Assembly: GCF_040448305.1 (NCBI RefSeq)
Contig: NZ_CP148752.1
Coordinates: 1,240,001-1,304,000 of the forward strand
DNA length: 64,000 nucleotides
Origin: Pseudomonas fluorescens
GTDB taxonomy: Bacteria; Pseudomonadota; Gammaproteobacteria; Pseudomonadales; Pseudomonadaceae
Direction: 5' to 3'
The notes beneath the pieces are model-generated. The model saw only the letters and a program-made list of their open reading frames with translations, had not been told where the DNA came from and searched no databases. The first letter of the stretch is position 1, and each line of letters starts with the position of its first letter. Positions 54,226 through 62,406 of this stretch are shown here, one piece after another. The position numbers and the translations under genes are program-made.

Positions 54226-54332
54226 CAATGATTATCCCTGTGCAGCAATAATATTTTGCATTTGCATCGATTATTCATCGTTGAGCCATGTATTACACTC
54301 CCTGTCTCGTTTAAATTCACCGGAGAATCACC
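54226..54332. promoter_or_regulatory. Divergent control region of the LysR gene and adhC
   Basis: This 107-bp region is markedly AT-rich. AATAAT at 54247-54252 and ATTATT at 54270-54275 form an inverted repeat with centre-to-centre spacing fitting a LysR-type operator. Two TTTGCAT boxes lie between them. TATTACACT at about 54291 is a possible -10 region for adhC. The operator is inferred from position and symmetry. Confidence 0.4.
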
Positions 54333-55445
54333 ATGATCAAGTCGCGCGCCGCCGTTGCCTTCGAGGCCAAGAAGCCCCTCGAAATCGTTGAAGTCGATGT
54401 CGCCATGCCCAAGGCCGGTGAAGTATTGCTGCGCGTGGTGGCCTCCGGTGTTTGCCATACCGATGCCTACACGTTGTCCGGCGCAGATCCGGAAGGCATC
54501 TTCCCGTCGATTCTCGGTCATGAAGGTGGCGCGATTGTCGAGGCCATTGGCGAGGGCGTGACCTCCGTTGCGGTGGGCGATCATGTGATCCCGCTGTACA
54601 CCCCGGAATGCCGTCAGTGCAAATTCTGCCTGTCGGGTAAAACCAACCTCTGCCAGGCGATTCGCGCGACCCAGGGCAAAGGCTTGATGCCCGACGGTAC
54701 TTCGCGTTTTTCCTACAAGGGCGAAACGATTTTCCACTACATGGGTACTTCCACCTTCTCCGAGTACACCGTGCTTCCGGAGATTTCCGTGGCGAAAATC
54801 GCCAAGGAAGCGCCACTGGAAAAGGTCTGCCTGCTGGGTTGCGGTGTCACCACCGGCATCGGCGCGGTACTCAACACCGCCAAGGTGAAGCCGGGTGACA
54901 CCGTGGCCATTTTCGGCCTCGGCGGCATCGGTCTGTCGGCTGTCATTGGCGCTGTCAAAGCCAAGGCTGCCCGCATCATCGCCATCGACATCAACCCGGC
55001 GAAATTCGAAATCGCCAAACAGTTGGGCGCAACCGACTGCGTGAACCCGAAAGACTTCGATCGTCCGATCCAGGAAGTTATCGTCGACATGACCGATGGC
55101 GGCGTGGATTTTTCCTTCGAGTGCATCGGCAACGTGCAACTGATGCGCGCGGCGCTGGAGTGCTGCCACAAGGGCTGGGGCGAGTCGGTCATCATCGGCG
55201 TTGCCGGTGCCGGTCAGGAAATCTCGACCCGTCCGTTCCAGTTGGTCACCGGCCGCGTCTGGCGGGGTTCGGCGTTCGGCGGCGTGCGTGGCCGTACCGA
55301 GTTGCCGAGCTATGTGGAGATGGCCGAGACCGGTGAGATTCCGCTGGATACCTTCATCACCCACACCATGGGCCTGGAAGATATCAACAAGGCGTTTGAC
55401 CTGATGCATGAAGGAAAAAGCATCCGCTCCGTCATCCATTTCTGA
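54333..55445 (+). CDS. adhC: S-(hydroxymethyl)glutathione dehydrogenase (class III alcohol dehydrogenase)
   Basis: Oxidises the formaldehyde-glutathione adduct to S-formylglutathione with NAD; also reduces S-nitrosoglutathione in this family. The 370-residue protein has the catalytic zinc site (Cys in ASGVCHTDAYTLSG, His in LGHEGGAIVE, Cys in GCGVTTGIGA), the four-Cys structural zinc loop TPECRQCKFCLSGKTNLC, and the NAD motif FGLGGIGLSA. CGGAGAA precedes the ATG. fghA, the next enzyme, starts 8 nt after its stop. Confidence 0.96.
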   Translation: MIKSRAAVAFEAKKPLEIVEVDVAMPKAGEVLLRVVASGVCHTDAYTLSGADPEGIFPSILGHEGGAIVEAIGEGVTSVAVGDHVIPLYTPECRQCKFCLSGKTNLCQAIRATQGKGLMPDGTSRFSYKGETIFHYMGTSTFSEYTVLPEISVAKIAKEAPLEKVCLLGCGVTTGIGAVLNTAKVKPGDTVAIFGLGGIGLSAVIGAVKAKAARIIAIDINPAKFEIAKQLGATDCVNPKDFDRPIQEVIVDMTDGGVDFSFECIGNVQLMRAALECCHKGWGESVIIGVAGAGQEISTRPFQLVTGRVWRGSAFGGVRGRTELPSYVEMAETGEIPLDTFITHTMGLEDINKAFDLMHEGKSIRSVIHF

Positions 55446-55453
55446 GGTCCGCC

Positions 55454-56299
55454 ATGAGCCTGGAAAATATCTCCTGCCAGAAAAGCTTCGGCGGCTGGCA
55501 CAAACGCTATCGCCATCGCTCGGAAGTGCTCGGCTGCGACATGGTGTTCGCCGTCTACCTGCCGCCGCAGGCGGAGCAGGGTGGCAAGCTGCCGGTGTTG
55601 TACTGGTTGTCCGGCCTGACCTGCACCGACGAGAACTTCATGCAAAAGGCTGGTGCCATGCGCATGGCCGCCGAGTTGGGGTTGATCATCGTCGCACCGG
55701 ACACCAGCCCTCGCGGTCCTGATGTGCCGGGCGATCCGGATGGCGCCTGGGACTTCGGCCTCGGCGCCGGGTTTTACCTGAATGCCACCCAGGAGCCTTG
55801 GTCGCGCCACTATCGGATGCATGACTATGTCGTGCAGGAATTGCCGACATTGGTCGAAGCCCATTTCCCGGCGTCGGACAAGCGCGGTATCAGTGGCCAT
55901 TCCATGGGCGGCCATGGTGCGCTGGTCTGCGCATTGCGCAATCCGGGGCGCTATCTGTCGGTGTCGGCGTTCTCGCCGATCAACAATCCGATGGATTGCC
56001 CGTGGGGGCAGAAAGCGTTTTCCCGCTATCTGGGAGAGGACCGTTCGAAATGGCGCGAATGGGATGCCTGCGCGTTGATTGCCGAGGCCGATGAAAAGTT
56101 GCCGCTGTTGGTCGACCAGGGTGATCGCGACGATTTCCTCGCCAACCAGCTCAAGCCGGAAGCCCTGCAGCAGGCGGCCAAACTGGCGGGTCACCCGCTG
56201 ACGTTGCGCCTGCAACCGGGCTATGACCACAGCTATTTCTTCATCGCCAGTTTCATCGATGAGCACTTACGGCATCACGCGCATGCTCTAGGTGCCTAA
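55454..56299 (+). CDS. fghA: S-formylglutathione hydrolase
   Basis: Releases formate and glutathione from S-formylglutathione, completing the formaldehyde route begun by AdhC. The 281-residue alpha/beta hydrolase has the nucleophile elbow GHSMGGHGALVCALRNPG, an upstream LSGLTCTDENFMQKAGA oxyanion region, an Asp in LLVDQGDRDDFL, and the catalytic His in PGYDHSYFFIASFI. It forms an operon with adhC and ends 13 nt before the hairpin that precedes ispF. Confidence 0.95.
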   Translation: MSLENISCQKSFGGWHKRYRHRSEVLGCDMVFAVYLPPQAEQGGKLPVLYWLSGLTCTDENFMQKAGAMRMAAELGLIIVAPDTSPRGPDVPGDPDGAWDFGLGAGFYLNATQEPWSRHYRMHDYVVQELPTLVEAHFPASDKRGISGHSMGGHGALVCALRNPGRYLSVSAFSPINNPMDCPWGQKAFSRYLGEDRSKWREWDACALIAEADEKLPLLVDQGDRDDFLANQLKPEALQQAAKLAGHPLTLRLQPGYDHSYFFIASFIDEHLRHHAHALGA

Positions 56300-56305
56300 T
56301 GCAGG

Positions 56306-56342
56306 TAGAATCACGCCCTGACAAAAATCGGGGCGTTTTTTT
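56306..56342 (+). promoter_or_regulatory. Terminator hairpin overlapping a possible ispF promoter
   Basis: ACGCCCTGA (56313-56321) and TCGGGGCGT (56328-56336) form a 9-bp stem, followed by a run of T up to 56342, directly before the ispF ATG at 56343. This is a good terminator for adhC-fghA. TAGAAT at 56306-56311 could be a -10 box; a transcript started about 7 nt later would lack part of the 5' arm and escape termination. GGGGCG within the 3' arm is the only ribosome-site candidate for ispF. Confidence 0.5.
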
Positions 56343-56816
56343 ATGCGTATTGGCCACGGCTATGATGTGCACCGTTTCGCTGAAGGCGATTTCATCACTC
56401 TGGGCGGCGTGCGCATTGCACACAGCTTCGGGCTGCTCGCTCACTCTGACGGTGACGTCCTCTTGCACGCCTTGAGCGATGCCTTGCTCGGCGCCGCGGC
56501 GCTGGGCGACATCGGCAAGCATTTCCCGGATACCGACCCGCAGTTCAAGGGCGCCGACAGCCGTGCGCTGTTGCGTCACGTCGTCACACTGGTCCATGCC
56601 AAAGGCTGGAAAGTCGGCAACGTCGATAACACCATCGTCGCCCAAGCGCCGAAAATGGCCCCGCATATCGAATCGATGCGCGCGCTGATTGCCGCGGATC
56701 TTCAAGTAGAGTTGGATCAAGTGAACGTGAAAGCTACCACCACCGAAAAGCTCGGCTTTGTCGGTCGCGAAGAAGGCATTGCCGTGCACTCCGTTGCCTT
56801 GTTGCTGCGCGCATGA
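56343..56816 (+). CDS. ispF: 2-C-methyl-D-erythritol 2,4-cyclodiphosphate synthase IspF
   Basis: IspF cyclises CDP-ME 2-phosphate in the MEP isoprenoid pathway. The 157-residue product begins MRIGHGYDVHRFAEGD, with the metal ligands Asp8 and His10; the third ligand His lies in LLAHSDGDVLLHALSDAL. DNTIVAQAPKM and ATTTEKLGFVGREEGIA complete the family pattern. Its ATG directly follows a T-run of a hairpin. The stop overlaps the truD ATG by four bases, so it opens the ispF-truD-surE-pcm row. Confidence 0.96.
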   Translation: MRIGHGYDVHRFAEGDFITLGGVRIAHSFGLLAHSDGDVLLHALSDALLGAAALGDIGKHFPDTDPQFKGADSRALLRHVVTLVHAKGWKVGNVDNTIVAQAPKMAPHIESMRALIAADLQVELDQVNVKATTTEKLGFVGREEGIAVHSVALLLRA

Positions 56817-57871
56817 ACGAACTGCAACTGCTCGGCCCGCGGGCCTATGGTGAGCCCCTCGGTACAGCGGTACTGAAAGCCATTGCGGAAGATTTCCAGG
56901 TCGACGAAGTCCTCGACATTCCCCTCAGTGGCGAAGGCGAACACCTGTGGATCTGGGTGGAAAAACGTGGTTTGAACACAGAAGAAGCGGCGCGGCGGAT
57001 TGCCAAGGCTGCCGGCGTGCCTTTGCGCACCGTCAGTTATGCCGGGCTCAAGGACCGTCAGGCGTTGACTCGCCAGTGGTTCAGCGTGCAATTGCCGGGC
57101 AAGGCCGACCCTGATCTGTCGGCCGCGCAAAACGATACGCTGAAGATCCTCAAGACCGCCCGCCACAAACGCAAATTGCAACGCGGTGCCCACTCGGCCA
57201 ACGGTTTTACGTTGCGCCTGACGCAATTCGTCGGCGACAAGGCCGCGCTTGAAGAGCGTCTGCAACTGATTGCCAAACAAGGCATCCCCAATTATTTCGG
57301 CGCCCAGCGTTTCGGCCATGATGGCGGCAACGTCGTCGATGCTCGCGCCTGGGCCGCGCGCAAGGCCTTGCCGGAGCAGCGCAACGTGCGCTCGCGTCTG
57401 CTCTCCACGGCGCGCAGTTTTCTGTTCAATCAGGTGCTGGCCGCGCGTGTCGCCGATGGCACCTGGCAGCGTGCCCAGGTGGGCGATCTGCTGGCGTTCA
57501 CCGACAGCCGCAGCTTTTTCCCGGCAGGCGAAGCCGAGTGCAGTGACCCGCGCCTGGCGATTCTCGATCTGCACCCGACCGGTCCGCAGTGGGGCGAAGG
57601 TGACTCGCCGGCCACGGGCGTTGTCCATGAACTGGAGCAGGCCATCGCCGCACGCGAAGCGGATTTGCGTGACTGGTTGATCAACGCCGGTATGAGCCAC
57701 GAACGTCGCATCCTGCGGCTGCCCATTGGCGGGCTGACGTGGCATTATCCCGAGCCTGACATTCTGCAACTGGAATTCATCCTGCCGGCCGGATGCTTCG
57801 CCACCGTATTGGTGCGTGAGCTTGTTGATCTGGTGCCGGTGGGGCAGACGGACAGCCCATGCGTATTCTGA
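56813..57871 (+). CDS. truD: tRNA pseudouridine(13) synthase TruD
   Basis: TruD makes pseudouridine 13 in tRNA(Glu). The 352-residue product has the catalytic Asp in SYAGLKDRQALTRQWFSV, the IPNYFGAQRFGHDGGNV box, and a final EFILPAGCFATVLVRELVD. It overlaps ispF by four bases and surE by 13 bases, an unusually long overlap in this tightly packed set. Confidence 0.95.
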   Translation: MNELQLLGPRAYGEPLGTAVLKAIAEDFQVDEVLDIPLSGEGEHLWIWVEKRGLNTEEAARRIAKAAGVPLRTVSYAGLKDRQALTRQWFSVQLPGKADPDLSAAQNDTLKILKTARHKRKLQRGAHSANGFTLRLTQFVGDKAALEERLQLIAKQGIPNYFGAQRFGHDGGNVVDARAWAARKALPEQRNVRSRLLSTARSFLFNQVLAARVADGTWQRAQVGDLLAFTDSRSFFPAGEAECSDPRLAILDLHPTGPQWGEGDSPATGVVHELEQAIAAREADLRDWLINAGMSHERRILRLPIGGLTWHYPEPDILQLEFILPAGCFATVLVRELVDLVPVGQTDSPCVF

Positions 57872-58608
57872 TTTCTAACGACGATGGGGTAACCGCACCC
57901 GGTCTCGCCGCGCTTTATGCTGCGCTGGCGGATTACACCGAATGCGTGGTTATCGCCCCGGACCAGGACAAAAGCGGCGCCAGCAGTTCGCTGACGCTCG
58001 ACCGTCCGTTGCACCCGCAAACCCTGGCCAACGGCTTTATCAGCCTCAACGGCACGCCCACCGATTGTGTGCACCTGGGCCTCAACGGCCTGCTGGAGCG
58101 CGAAGCGGACATGGTGGTTTCAGGGATCAACCTGGGCGCGAACCTGGGGGACGATGTCCTGTATTCCGGCACGGTGGCGGCGGCCCTCGAGGGGCGTTTC
58201 CTGAAACACCCCTCGTTTGCCTTTTCGCTGGTCTCACGCCAGGTAGATAACCTTCCCACAGCTGCCTATTTCGCGCGCAAACTGGTTGAAGCCCATGCTG
58301 ACCTGGATCTGCCACCGCGTACGGTACTGAACGTGAACATTCCCAATTTGCCGCTGGACCGCATCCGCGGTATCCAGCTGACCCGCCTGGGCCATCGCGC
58401 CCGGGCCGCGGCACCGATGAAAGTGGTGGATCCGCGGGGCAAGTCCGGTTACTGGATCGCTGCGGCCGGGGATGCCGAAGACGGTGGCCCGGGTACCGAT
58501 TTCCATGCAGTGATGCAGGGTTATGTTTCGATCACGCCGCTGCAACTGGATCGCACCTTCAATGATGCCTTCAGAAGTCTGGACGGCTGGCTGGAGGGGC
58601 TGCGCTGA
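57859..58608 (+). CDS. surE: 5'/3'-nucleotidase SurE
   Basis: SurE removes phosphate from nucleoside monophosphates and supports stationary-phase survival. The 249-residue product has MRILISNDDGVTAPGL with the metal-binding Asp pair, APDQDKSGASSSLTL, GTPTDCVHLGLNGLL, and SGINLGANLGDDVLYSGTVA. The start overlaps truD by 13 nt, and the stop shares a base with the pcm ATG. The surE-pcm-nlpD-rpoS order is the classical stationary-phase cluster. Confidence 0.97.
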   Translation: MRILISNDDGVTAPGLAALYAALADYTECVVIAPDQDKSGASSSLTLDRPLHPQTLANGFISLNGTPTDCVHLGLNGLLEREADMVVSGINLGANLGDDVLYSGTVAAALEGRFLKHPSFAFSLVSRQVDNLPTAAYFARKLVEAHADLDLPPRTVLNVNIPNLPLDRIRGIQLTRLGHRARAAAPMKVVDPRGKSGYWIAAAGDAEDGGPGTDFHAVMQGYVSITPLQLDRTFNDAFRSLDGWLEGLR

Positions 58609-59285
58609 TGGGTCGCGAACAAGACGATATGCTGCGTCGCGGCATCGGCATGACCTCCCAGCGAACCCGGGAGCGGCTGATCCAGCGCCTGTACGAAGAA
58701 GGTATCTCCAACGCCAGGGTGCTGGAGGTCATTCGCCGGACCCCGCGCCACCTGTTCGTCGACGAAGCGCTGGCGCACCGTGCCTATGAAGACACGGCAC
58801 TGCCGATTGGTAACAACCAGACCATCTCCCAGCCTTATATGGTGGCGCGCATGAGCGAGCTGCTGCTGGAAGCCGGTCCCCTCGACAAGGTGCTGGAGAT
58901 CGGCACCGGGTCGGGTTATCAGACGGCGGTACTGTCGCAACTGGTCGAGCGTGTGTTCTCGGTCGAGCGCATCAAGGTTCTGCAGGATCGGGCAAAGGAA
59001 CGTCTGGTCGAGCTGAACCTGCGCAACGTGGTGTTCCGCTGGGGCGACGGCTGGGAAGGCTGGCCGGCACTGGCGCCGTACAACGGGATTATCGTCACCG
59101 CAGTGGCCACCGATGTGCCCCAGGCTCTGCTTGATCAGTTGGCACCGGGAGGCCGGATGGTGATCCCTGTCGGGGCCGGCGAAGTCCAGCAATTGATGCT
59201 GATCATCCGCGAGGAACAAGGTTTTTCCAGGCATGTTCTGGGGGCGGTGCGCTTCGTGCCATTGCTCAATGGGCCACTGGCCTGA
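58608..59285 (+). CDS. pcm: Protein-L-isoaspartate O-methyltransferase
   Basis: Pcm repairs isoaspartyl residues in aged proteins with S-adenosylmethionine. The 225-residue product has ALPIGNNQTISQPYMVARM, the SAM motif VLEIGTGSGYQTAVLSQL, and a closing VRFVPLLNGPLA. If the start were the MTSQRTRER Met at 58650, the protein would be 211 residues, the length I recall for the P. aeruginosa protein. The earlier ATG overlaps the surE stop by one base and is given here; the choice is uncertain. Confidence 0.93.
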   Translation: MGREQDDMLRRGIGMTSQRTRERLIQRLYEEGISNARVLEVIRRTPRHLFVDEALAHRAYEDTALPIGNNQTISQPYMVARMSELLLEAGPLDKVLEIGTGSGYQTAVLSQLVERVFSVERIKVLQDRAKERLVELNLRNVVFRWGDGWEGWPALAPYNGIIVTAVATDVPQALLDQLAPGGRMVIPVGAGEVQQLMLIIREEQGFSRHVLGAVRFVPLLNGPLA

Positions 59286-59497
59286 GCATTTGTTTCGACA
59301 CGCTGAATTCTCTTCGATTGCCTTTGTCTTACAGCGGCATCGTTCGGTTGAACGGGATTCATCGTCAGGCAGCAAACGTGTGCGCGACACCGATTCGCCA
59401 CATTAAAGGTAAAGCGTGCACGGCTCGTTATACTTGCGACAGTTCATTGCCGGACTCCGGTATTTCACATTTTCAGCCACCACAGAGGGAGCGGCGG

Positions 59498-60355
59498 GTG
59501 AGTCTCACAGTCATTGCGCAGCGTATGAGTAAAACGAGCTTTCAGCGCCTGGTGACTGGCCTTGTCTTGAGCACCTTGCTGGTCGGTTGTTCCAGCAACA
59601 AATCCAGCGATGTTCGTGTCCTGGACCGCAACAATGCCGCGGCCCAGCGTCCAGCCGTAACCACCGGACAATACGTCGTTCGGCCCAAGGACACCCTGTT
59701 CTCCATCGCCTTCCGTTACGGCTGGGACTACAAGGCCCTGGCTGCGCGTAACAACATTGCTGCGCCTTACACCATCCGTCCAGGTCAGACGATTCGCTTT
59801 GATGGTCGTACCGATTCAACGTCGACGGCGGTGGTCAGCTCGTCCAGTTCAACACCTTCGTCGTCGAGTAAAACCACGGTCATCCGTCGTCCGGTAAACG
59901 GTGCGACCACCAGCACAACGACGGTTTTACCGTCCGTCGCCAATAAGCCAGCACCCGCTCCGTTGCCCCCTCCCGGGCCAGCCCCGACGGGCTGGGGATG
60001 GCCATCTAATGGCATTCTGATCGGGAAATTCTCTTCAAACGGTAGTTTGAATAAAGGAATTGATATCGCCGGAGATTTGGGACAGCCTGTTTTAGCTGCG
60101 TCTGATGGGACGGTGGTGTACGCCGGGAGTGGCTTAAGGGGCTACGGCGAATTAGTGATCATCAAACACAGCGAAACTTACGTCAGTGCCTACGGACATA
60201 ACCGCAGGCTGTTGGTTCGGGAGGGGCAGCAGGTCAAAGTCGGACAGACAATTGCCGAAATGGGGTCAACGGGTACAGACCGGGTGAAACTGCATTTTGA
60301 AATTCGCCGCCAGGGTAAACCTGTAGATCCGCTGCAATTCCTGCCACGTCGTTGA
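59498..60355 (+). CDS. nlpD: Murein hydrolase activator NlpD (LysM plus degenerate LytM/M23)
   Basis: NlpD is an outer-membrane lipoprotein which activates a septal amidase in E. coli. The GTG at 59498, preceded by AGAGGGAG, gives a 285-residue protein with a lipoprotein signal and LLVGC lipobox (Cys31). A LysM domain follows (YVVRPKDTLFSIAFRYG...IRPGQTIRF). A Ser/Thr/Pro-rich linker leads to an M23 domain (GDLGQPVLAASDGTVVYAG). Two zinc ligands of active M23 enzymes look lost: the first His is Asn (SLNKGIDI), and the HxH motif reads KLHFEIR. Thus an activator, not a hydrolase. The rpoS promoter is expected inside this gene. Confidence 0.92.
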   Translation: MSLTVIAQRMSKTSFQRLVTGLVLSTLLVGCSSNKSSDVRVLDRNNAAAQRPAVTTGQYVVRPKDTLFSIAFRYGWDYKALAARNNIAAPYTIRPGQTIRFDGRTDSTSTAVVSSSSSTPSSSSKTTVIRRPVNGATTSTTTVLPSVANKPAPAPLPPPGPAPTGWGWPSNGILIGKFSSNGSLNKGIDIAGDLGQPVLAASDGTVVYAGSGLRGYGELVIIKHSETYVSAYGHNRRLLVREGQQVKVGQTIAEMGSTGTDRVKLHFEIRRQGKPVDPLQFLPRR

Positions 60356-60460
60356 TCGCTTACCAGCCTGTTCCGTCGCGTAGAGGGGACAGGCTCCAGC
60401 GTTGCCAGGGATGAAGGCGCCGCTTGAGCTTGAGGTCGAACTCACCAAAGGACTATAACA

Positions 60461-61468
60461 ATGGCTCTCAGTAAAGAAGTGCCGGAGTTTGACATCGACG
60501 ATGAGGTTCTCCTGATGGAGAGCAGCATCGATACGGATTCGATGTCGAATGATGAAGGGGCGGCTCCACCTTCCGTTCGTGCCAAATCCAAACACTCCGC
60601 ATCGTTGAAACAACACAAGTACATTGACTACACGCGGGCACTTGATGCCACGCAGCTGTATCTCAATGAAATTGGTTTCTCCCCCCTGCTGTCACCCGAA
60701 GAAGAAGTTCATTTTGCGCGCCTGTCGCAAAGTGGCGATCCTGCCGGGCGTAAACGCATGATTGAAAGTAACCTGCGGCTGGTGGTGAAAATCGCCCGGC
60801 GTTACGTCAATCGTGGGCTGTCGCTGCTGGACCTGATCGAAGAGGGCAACCTCGGCTTGATCCGGGCGGTGGAGAAGTTCGATCCGGAACGCGGTTTCCG
60901 CTTCTCGACCTATGCGACCTGGTGGATTCGCCAGACCATCGAACGCGCAATCATGAATCAGACCCGGACCATCCGGCTACCGATCCATGTGGTCAAAGAG
61001 CTGAATGTGTACCTGCGGGCTGCGCGGGAGCTGACGCAAAAACTCGACCATGAACCCTCTCCCGAAGAAATCGCCAACCTGCTGGAAAAACCGGTGGGAG
61101 AGGTCAAGCGTATGCTCGGCCTTAACGAACGGGTTTCTTCGGTCGACGTCTCGCTGGGTCCGGATTCGGATAAAACCCTACTGGATACCCTGACTGACGA
61201 CCGTCCAACCGATCCATGTGAACTGTTGCAGGACGACGACCTGTCCCAGAGCATCGATCAATGGCTCTCGGAACTGACCGACAAGCAACGCGAAGTGGTT
61301 GTACGCCGCTTCGGCCTGCGCGGTCATGAAAGCAGCACCCTTGAAGACGTAGGCCTGGAAATCGGCCTGACCCGGGAACGAGTCAGACAGATTCAGGTGG
61401 AAGGCTTGAAGCGACTGCGCGAGATCCTGGAAAAAAATGGTCTGTCGAGCGAGTCGCTGTTCCAATAA
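60461..61468 (+). CDS. rpoS: RNA polymerase sigma factor RpoS
   Basis: RpoS directs stationary-phase and stress transcription. The 335-residue product has the sigma-70 regions in order: region 1.2 DATQLYLNEIGFSPLLSPEE, region 2 (NLRLVVKIARRYVNRGLSLL and EKFDPERGFRFSTYATWWIR), region 3 (LPIHVVKELNVYLRAARELT) and region 4 (KQREVVVRRFGLRGHESSTL, ending in the RVRQIQVEGLKRLR helix-turn-helix). AAAGGAC precedes the ATG. The gene is intact, with no premature stop. A terminator follows, then rsmZ. Confidence 0.98.
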   Translation: MALSKEVPEFDIDDEVLLMESSIDTDSMSNDEGAAPPSVRAKSKHSASLKQHKYIDYTRALDATQLYLNEIGFSPLLSPEEEVHFARLSQSGDPAGRKRMIESNLRLVVKIARRYVNRGLSLLDLIEEGNLGLIRAVEKFDPERGFRFSTYATWWIRQTIERAIMNQTRTIRLPIHVVKELNVYLRAARELTQKLDHEPSPEEIANLLEKPVGEVKRMLGLNERVSSVDVSLGPDSDKTLLDTLTDDRPTDPCELLQDDDLSQSIDQWLSELTDKQREVVVRRFGLRGHESSTLEDVGLEIGLTRERVRQIQVEGLKRLREILEKNGLSSESLFQ

Positions 61469-61490
61469 GGCGCTCACTGCGATGGCATGA

Positions 61491-61517
61491 AAAACCCCGA
61501 CTGGCTCGGGGTTTTTT
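61491..61517 (+). terminator. Terminator after rpoS
   Basis: AAAACCCCGA and TCGGGGTTTT form a perfect stem with loop CTGGC, followed by more T. It lies 22 nt after the rpoS stop codon. Confidence 0.9.
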
Positions 61518-61564
61518 ATTGCCTGGCCAGGAGGCCGAATCCCCTCGGGATTTTGGTTTCCTGC

Positions 61565-61582
61565 TGTAAGCCTTGGCTTACT
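61565..61582 (+). promoter_or_regulatory. GacA-type upstream activating sequence of rsmZ
   Basis: TGTAAGCCTTGGCTTACT matches the TGTAAG-N6-CTTACA palindrome known upstream of rsmY and rsmZ genes (last base differs). Its centre is about 180 bp before the predicted rsmZ start, the spacing described for this site. It is expected to bind phosphorylated GacA. Confidence 0.8.
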
Positions 61583-61718
61583 CTTGCGTAAGTGTTCGTT
61601 ATTTTTACACTCTGGCAGTCGTCCATGCTGAGCGCCGATTGTCTCTATATTTTTGATTTATATAGATATTTTTTATTATTAATGACGTGTGACAGTTGGG
61701 TTTCGCGCCAAAGGGCGA

Positions 61719-61746
61719 TTGATCCAGTCGGGGAAAGGTCTAGTAT
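61719..61746 (+). promoter_or_regulatory. Candidate core promoter of rsmZ
   Basis: TTGATC at 61719-61724 and TAGTAT at 61741-61746 are spaced by 16 nt, and the RNA start would fall near 61754. This agrees with the TGTCGACGG start of known RsmZ RNAs. The stretch between the UAS and the promoter is strongly AT-rich (61600-61690) and may be bound by nucleoid proteins. Confidence 0.6.
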
Positions 61747-61754
61747 TCAGGTTG

Positions 61755-61884
61755 TGTCGACGGACAGACACGTCCTTCATGGATGAGGGAAATGGATATC
61801 GCAGGACGCGATTCATCAGGACGATGAAAAGGAACACAGGGAATAGGGAAAAAATGTGGGCGGGTCAAACCGCCCCTTTTTTTT
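61755..61884 (+). ncRNA. rsmZ: Small regulatory RNA RsmZ
   Basis: This RNA of about 130 nt sequesters the translational repressor RsmA/RsmE. It begins TGTCGACGGACAGACAC, a 5' hairpin nearly identical to the one I know from P. fluorescens RsmZ. It carries nine GGA motifs, at 61762, 61781, 61788, 61794, 61804, 61819, 61831, 61840 and 61847; several lie in the loops of small stems such as ATATCGCAGGACGCGAT and TTCATCAGGACGATGAA. The terminator is GGGCGGG, loop, CCGCCC and a run of eight T (61858-61884). Location between rpoS and fdxA is the known Pseudomonas position. Its synthesis is expected to depend on GacS/GacA. Confidence 0.92.
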
Positions 61885-61898
61885 GCCTGCAGAAAAGC

Positions 61899-61923
61899 AA
61901 AAAGGCCCTTGTGGGGCCTTTTT
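61899..61923 (-). terminator. Terminator of fdxA
   Basis: AAAAAGGCCC and GGGCCTTTTT pair around TTGTG, giving a symmetrical A/T-flanked hairpin. It serves fdxA on the minus strand, 18 nt after its stop codon, and can back up the rsmZ terminator on the plus strand. Confidence 0.8.
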
Positions 61924-61940
61924 CGCGAACGCGGGGGTAA

Positions 61941-62264
61941 TCAGCGTTCGAGGTCTGCGATCTTGCCTTTCTTGCCATCCCACTCTTCAGCGTCGGGCAT
62001 CGAATCTTTCTTCTCGGTGATGTTTGGCCAGATATCGGCCAACTCAGCGTTCAGCTCGATGAAGTTTTCCATGCCGGCCGGAACCTCATCCTCGGAGAAG
62101 ATAGCCACGGCAGGGCATTCAGGTTCGCACAGCGCGCAATCGATGCACTCATCCGGGTGAATCACCAGGAAATTCGGGCCTTCGTAAAAGCAGTCCACCG
62201 GACAGACTTCTACGCAGTCGGTGTACTTGCACTTGATGCAGTTGTCGGTGACGACGAAGGTCAT
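61941..62264 (-). CDS. fdxA: Ferredoxin FdxA (7Fe-8S type)
   Basis: A 107-residue ferredoxin with one 3Fe-4S and one 4Fe-4S cluster. The N-terminal ligands are in VTDNCIKCKYTDCVEVCPVD and the second set in ECIDCALCEPECPAVAIF. The C-terminal extension (EDEVPAGMENFIELNAELADIWPNI) is typical of the FdxA/Azotobacter ferredoxin I type. GGAG stands before the ATG. It lies directly downstream of mutS, on the same strand, with a 142-nt gap. Confidence 0.95.
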   Translation of the reverse strand: MTFVVTDNCIKCKYTDCVEVCPVDCFYEGPNFLVIHPDECIDCALCEPECPAVAIFSEDEVPAGMENFIELNAELADIWPNITEKKDSMPDAEEWDGKKGKIADLER

Positions 62265-62406
62265 TTCTAATTTTCTCCTCAGGCGCGGCTTGCTGCGCCC
62301 CTTCTCGTAGGGGTCGCCAGGTTCGGGAGCGATAGTCTGCTGGCCAGGCTATTAGCCAGCAGCATCCCAAACCGCGCGAGATTCTAACAGCTTGCAAGCC
62401 GCTGCG

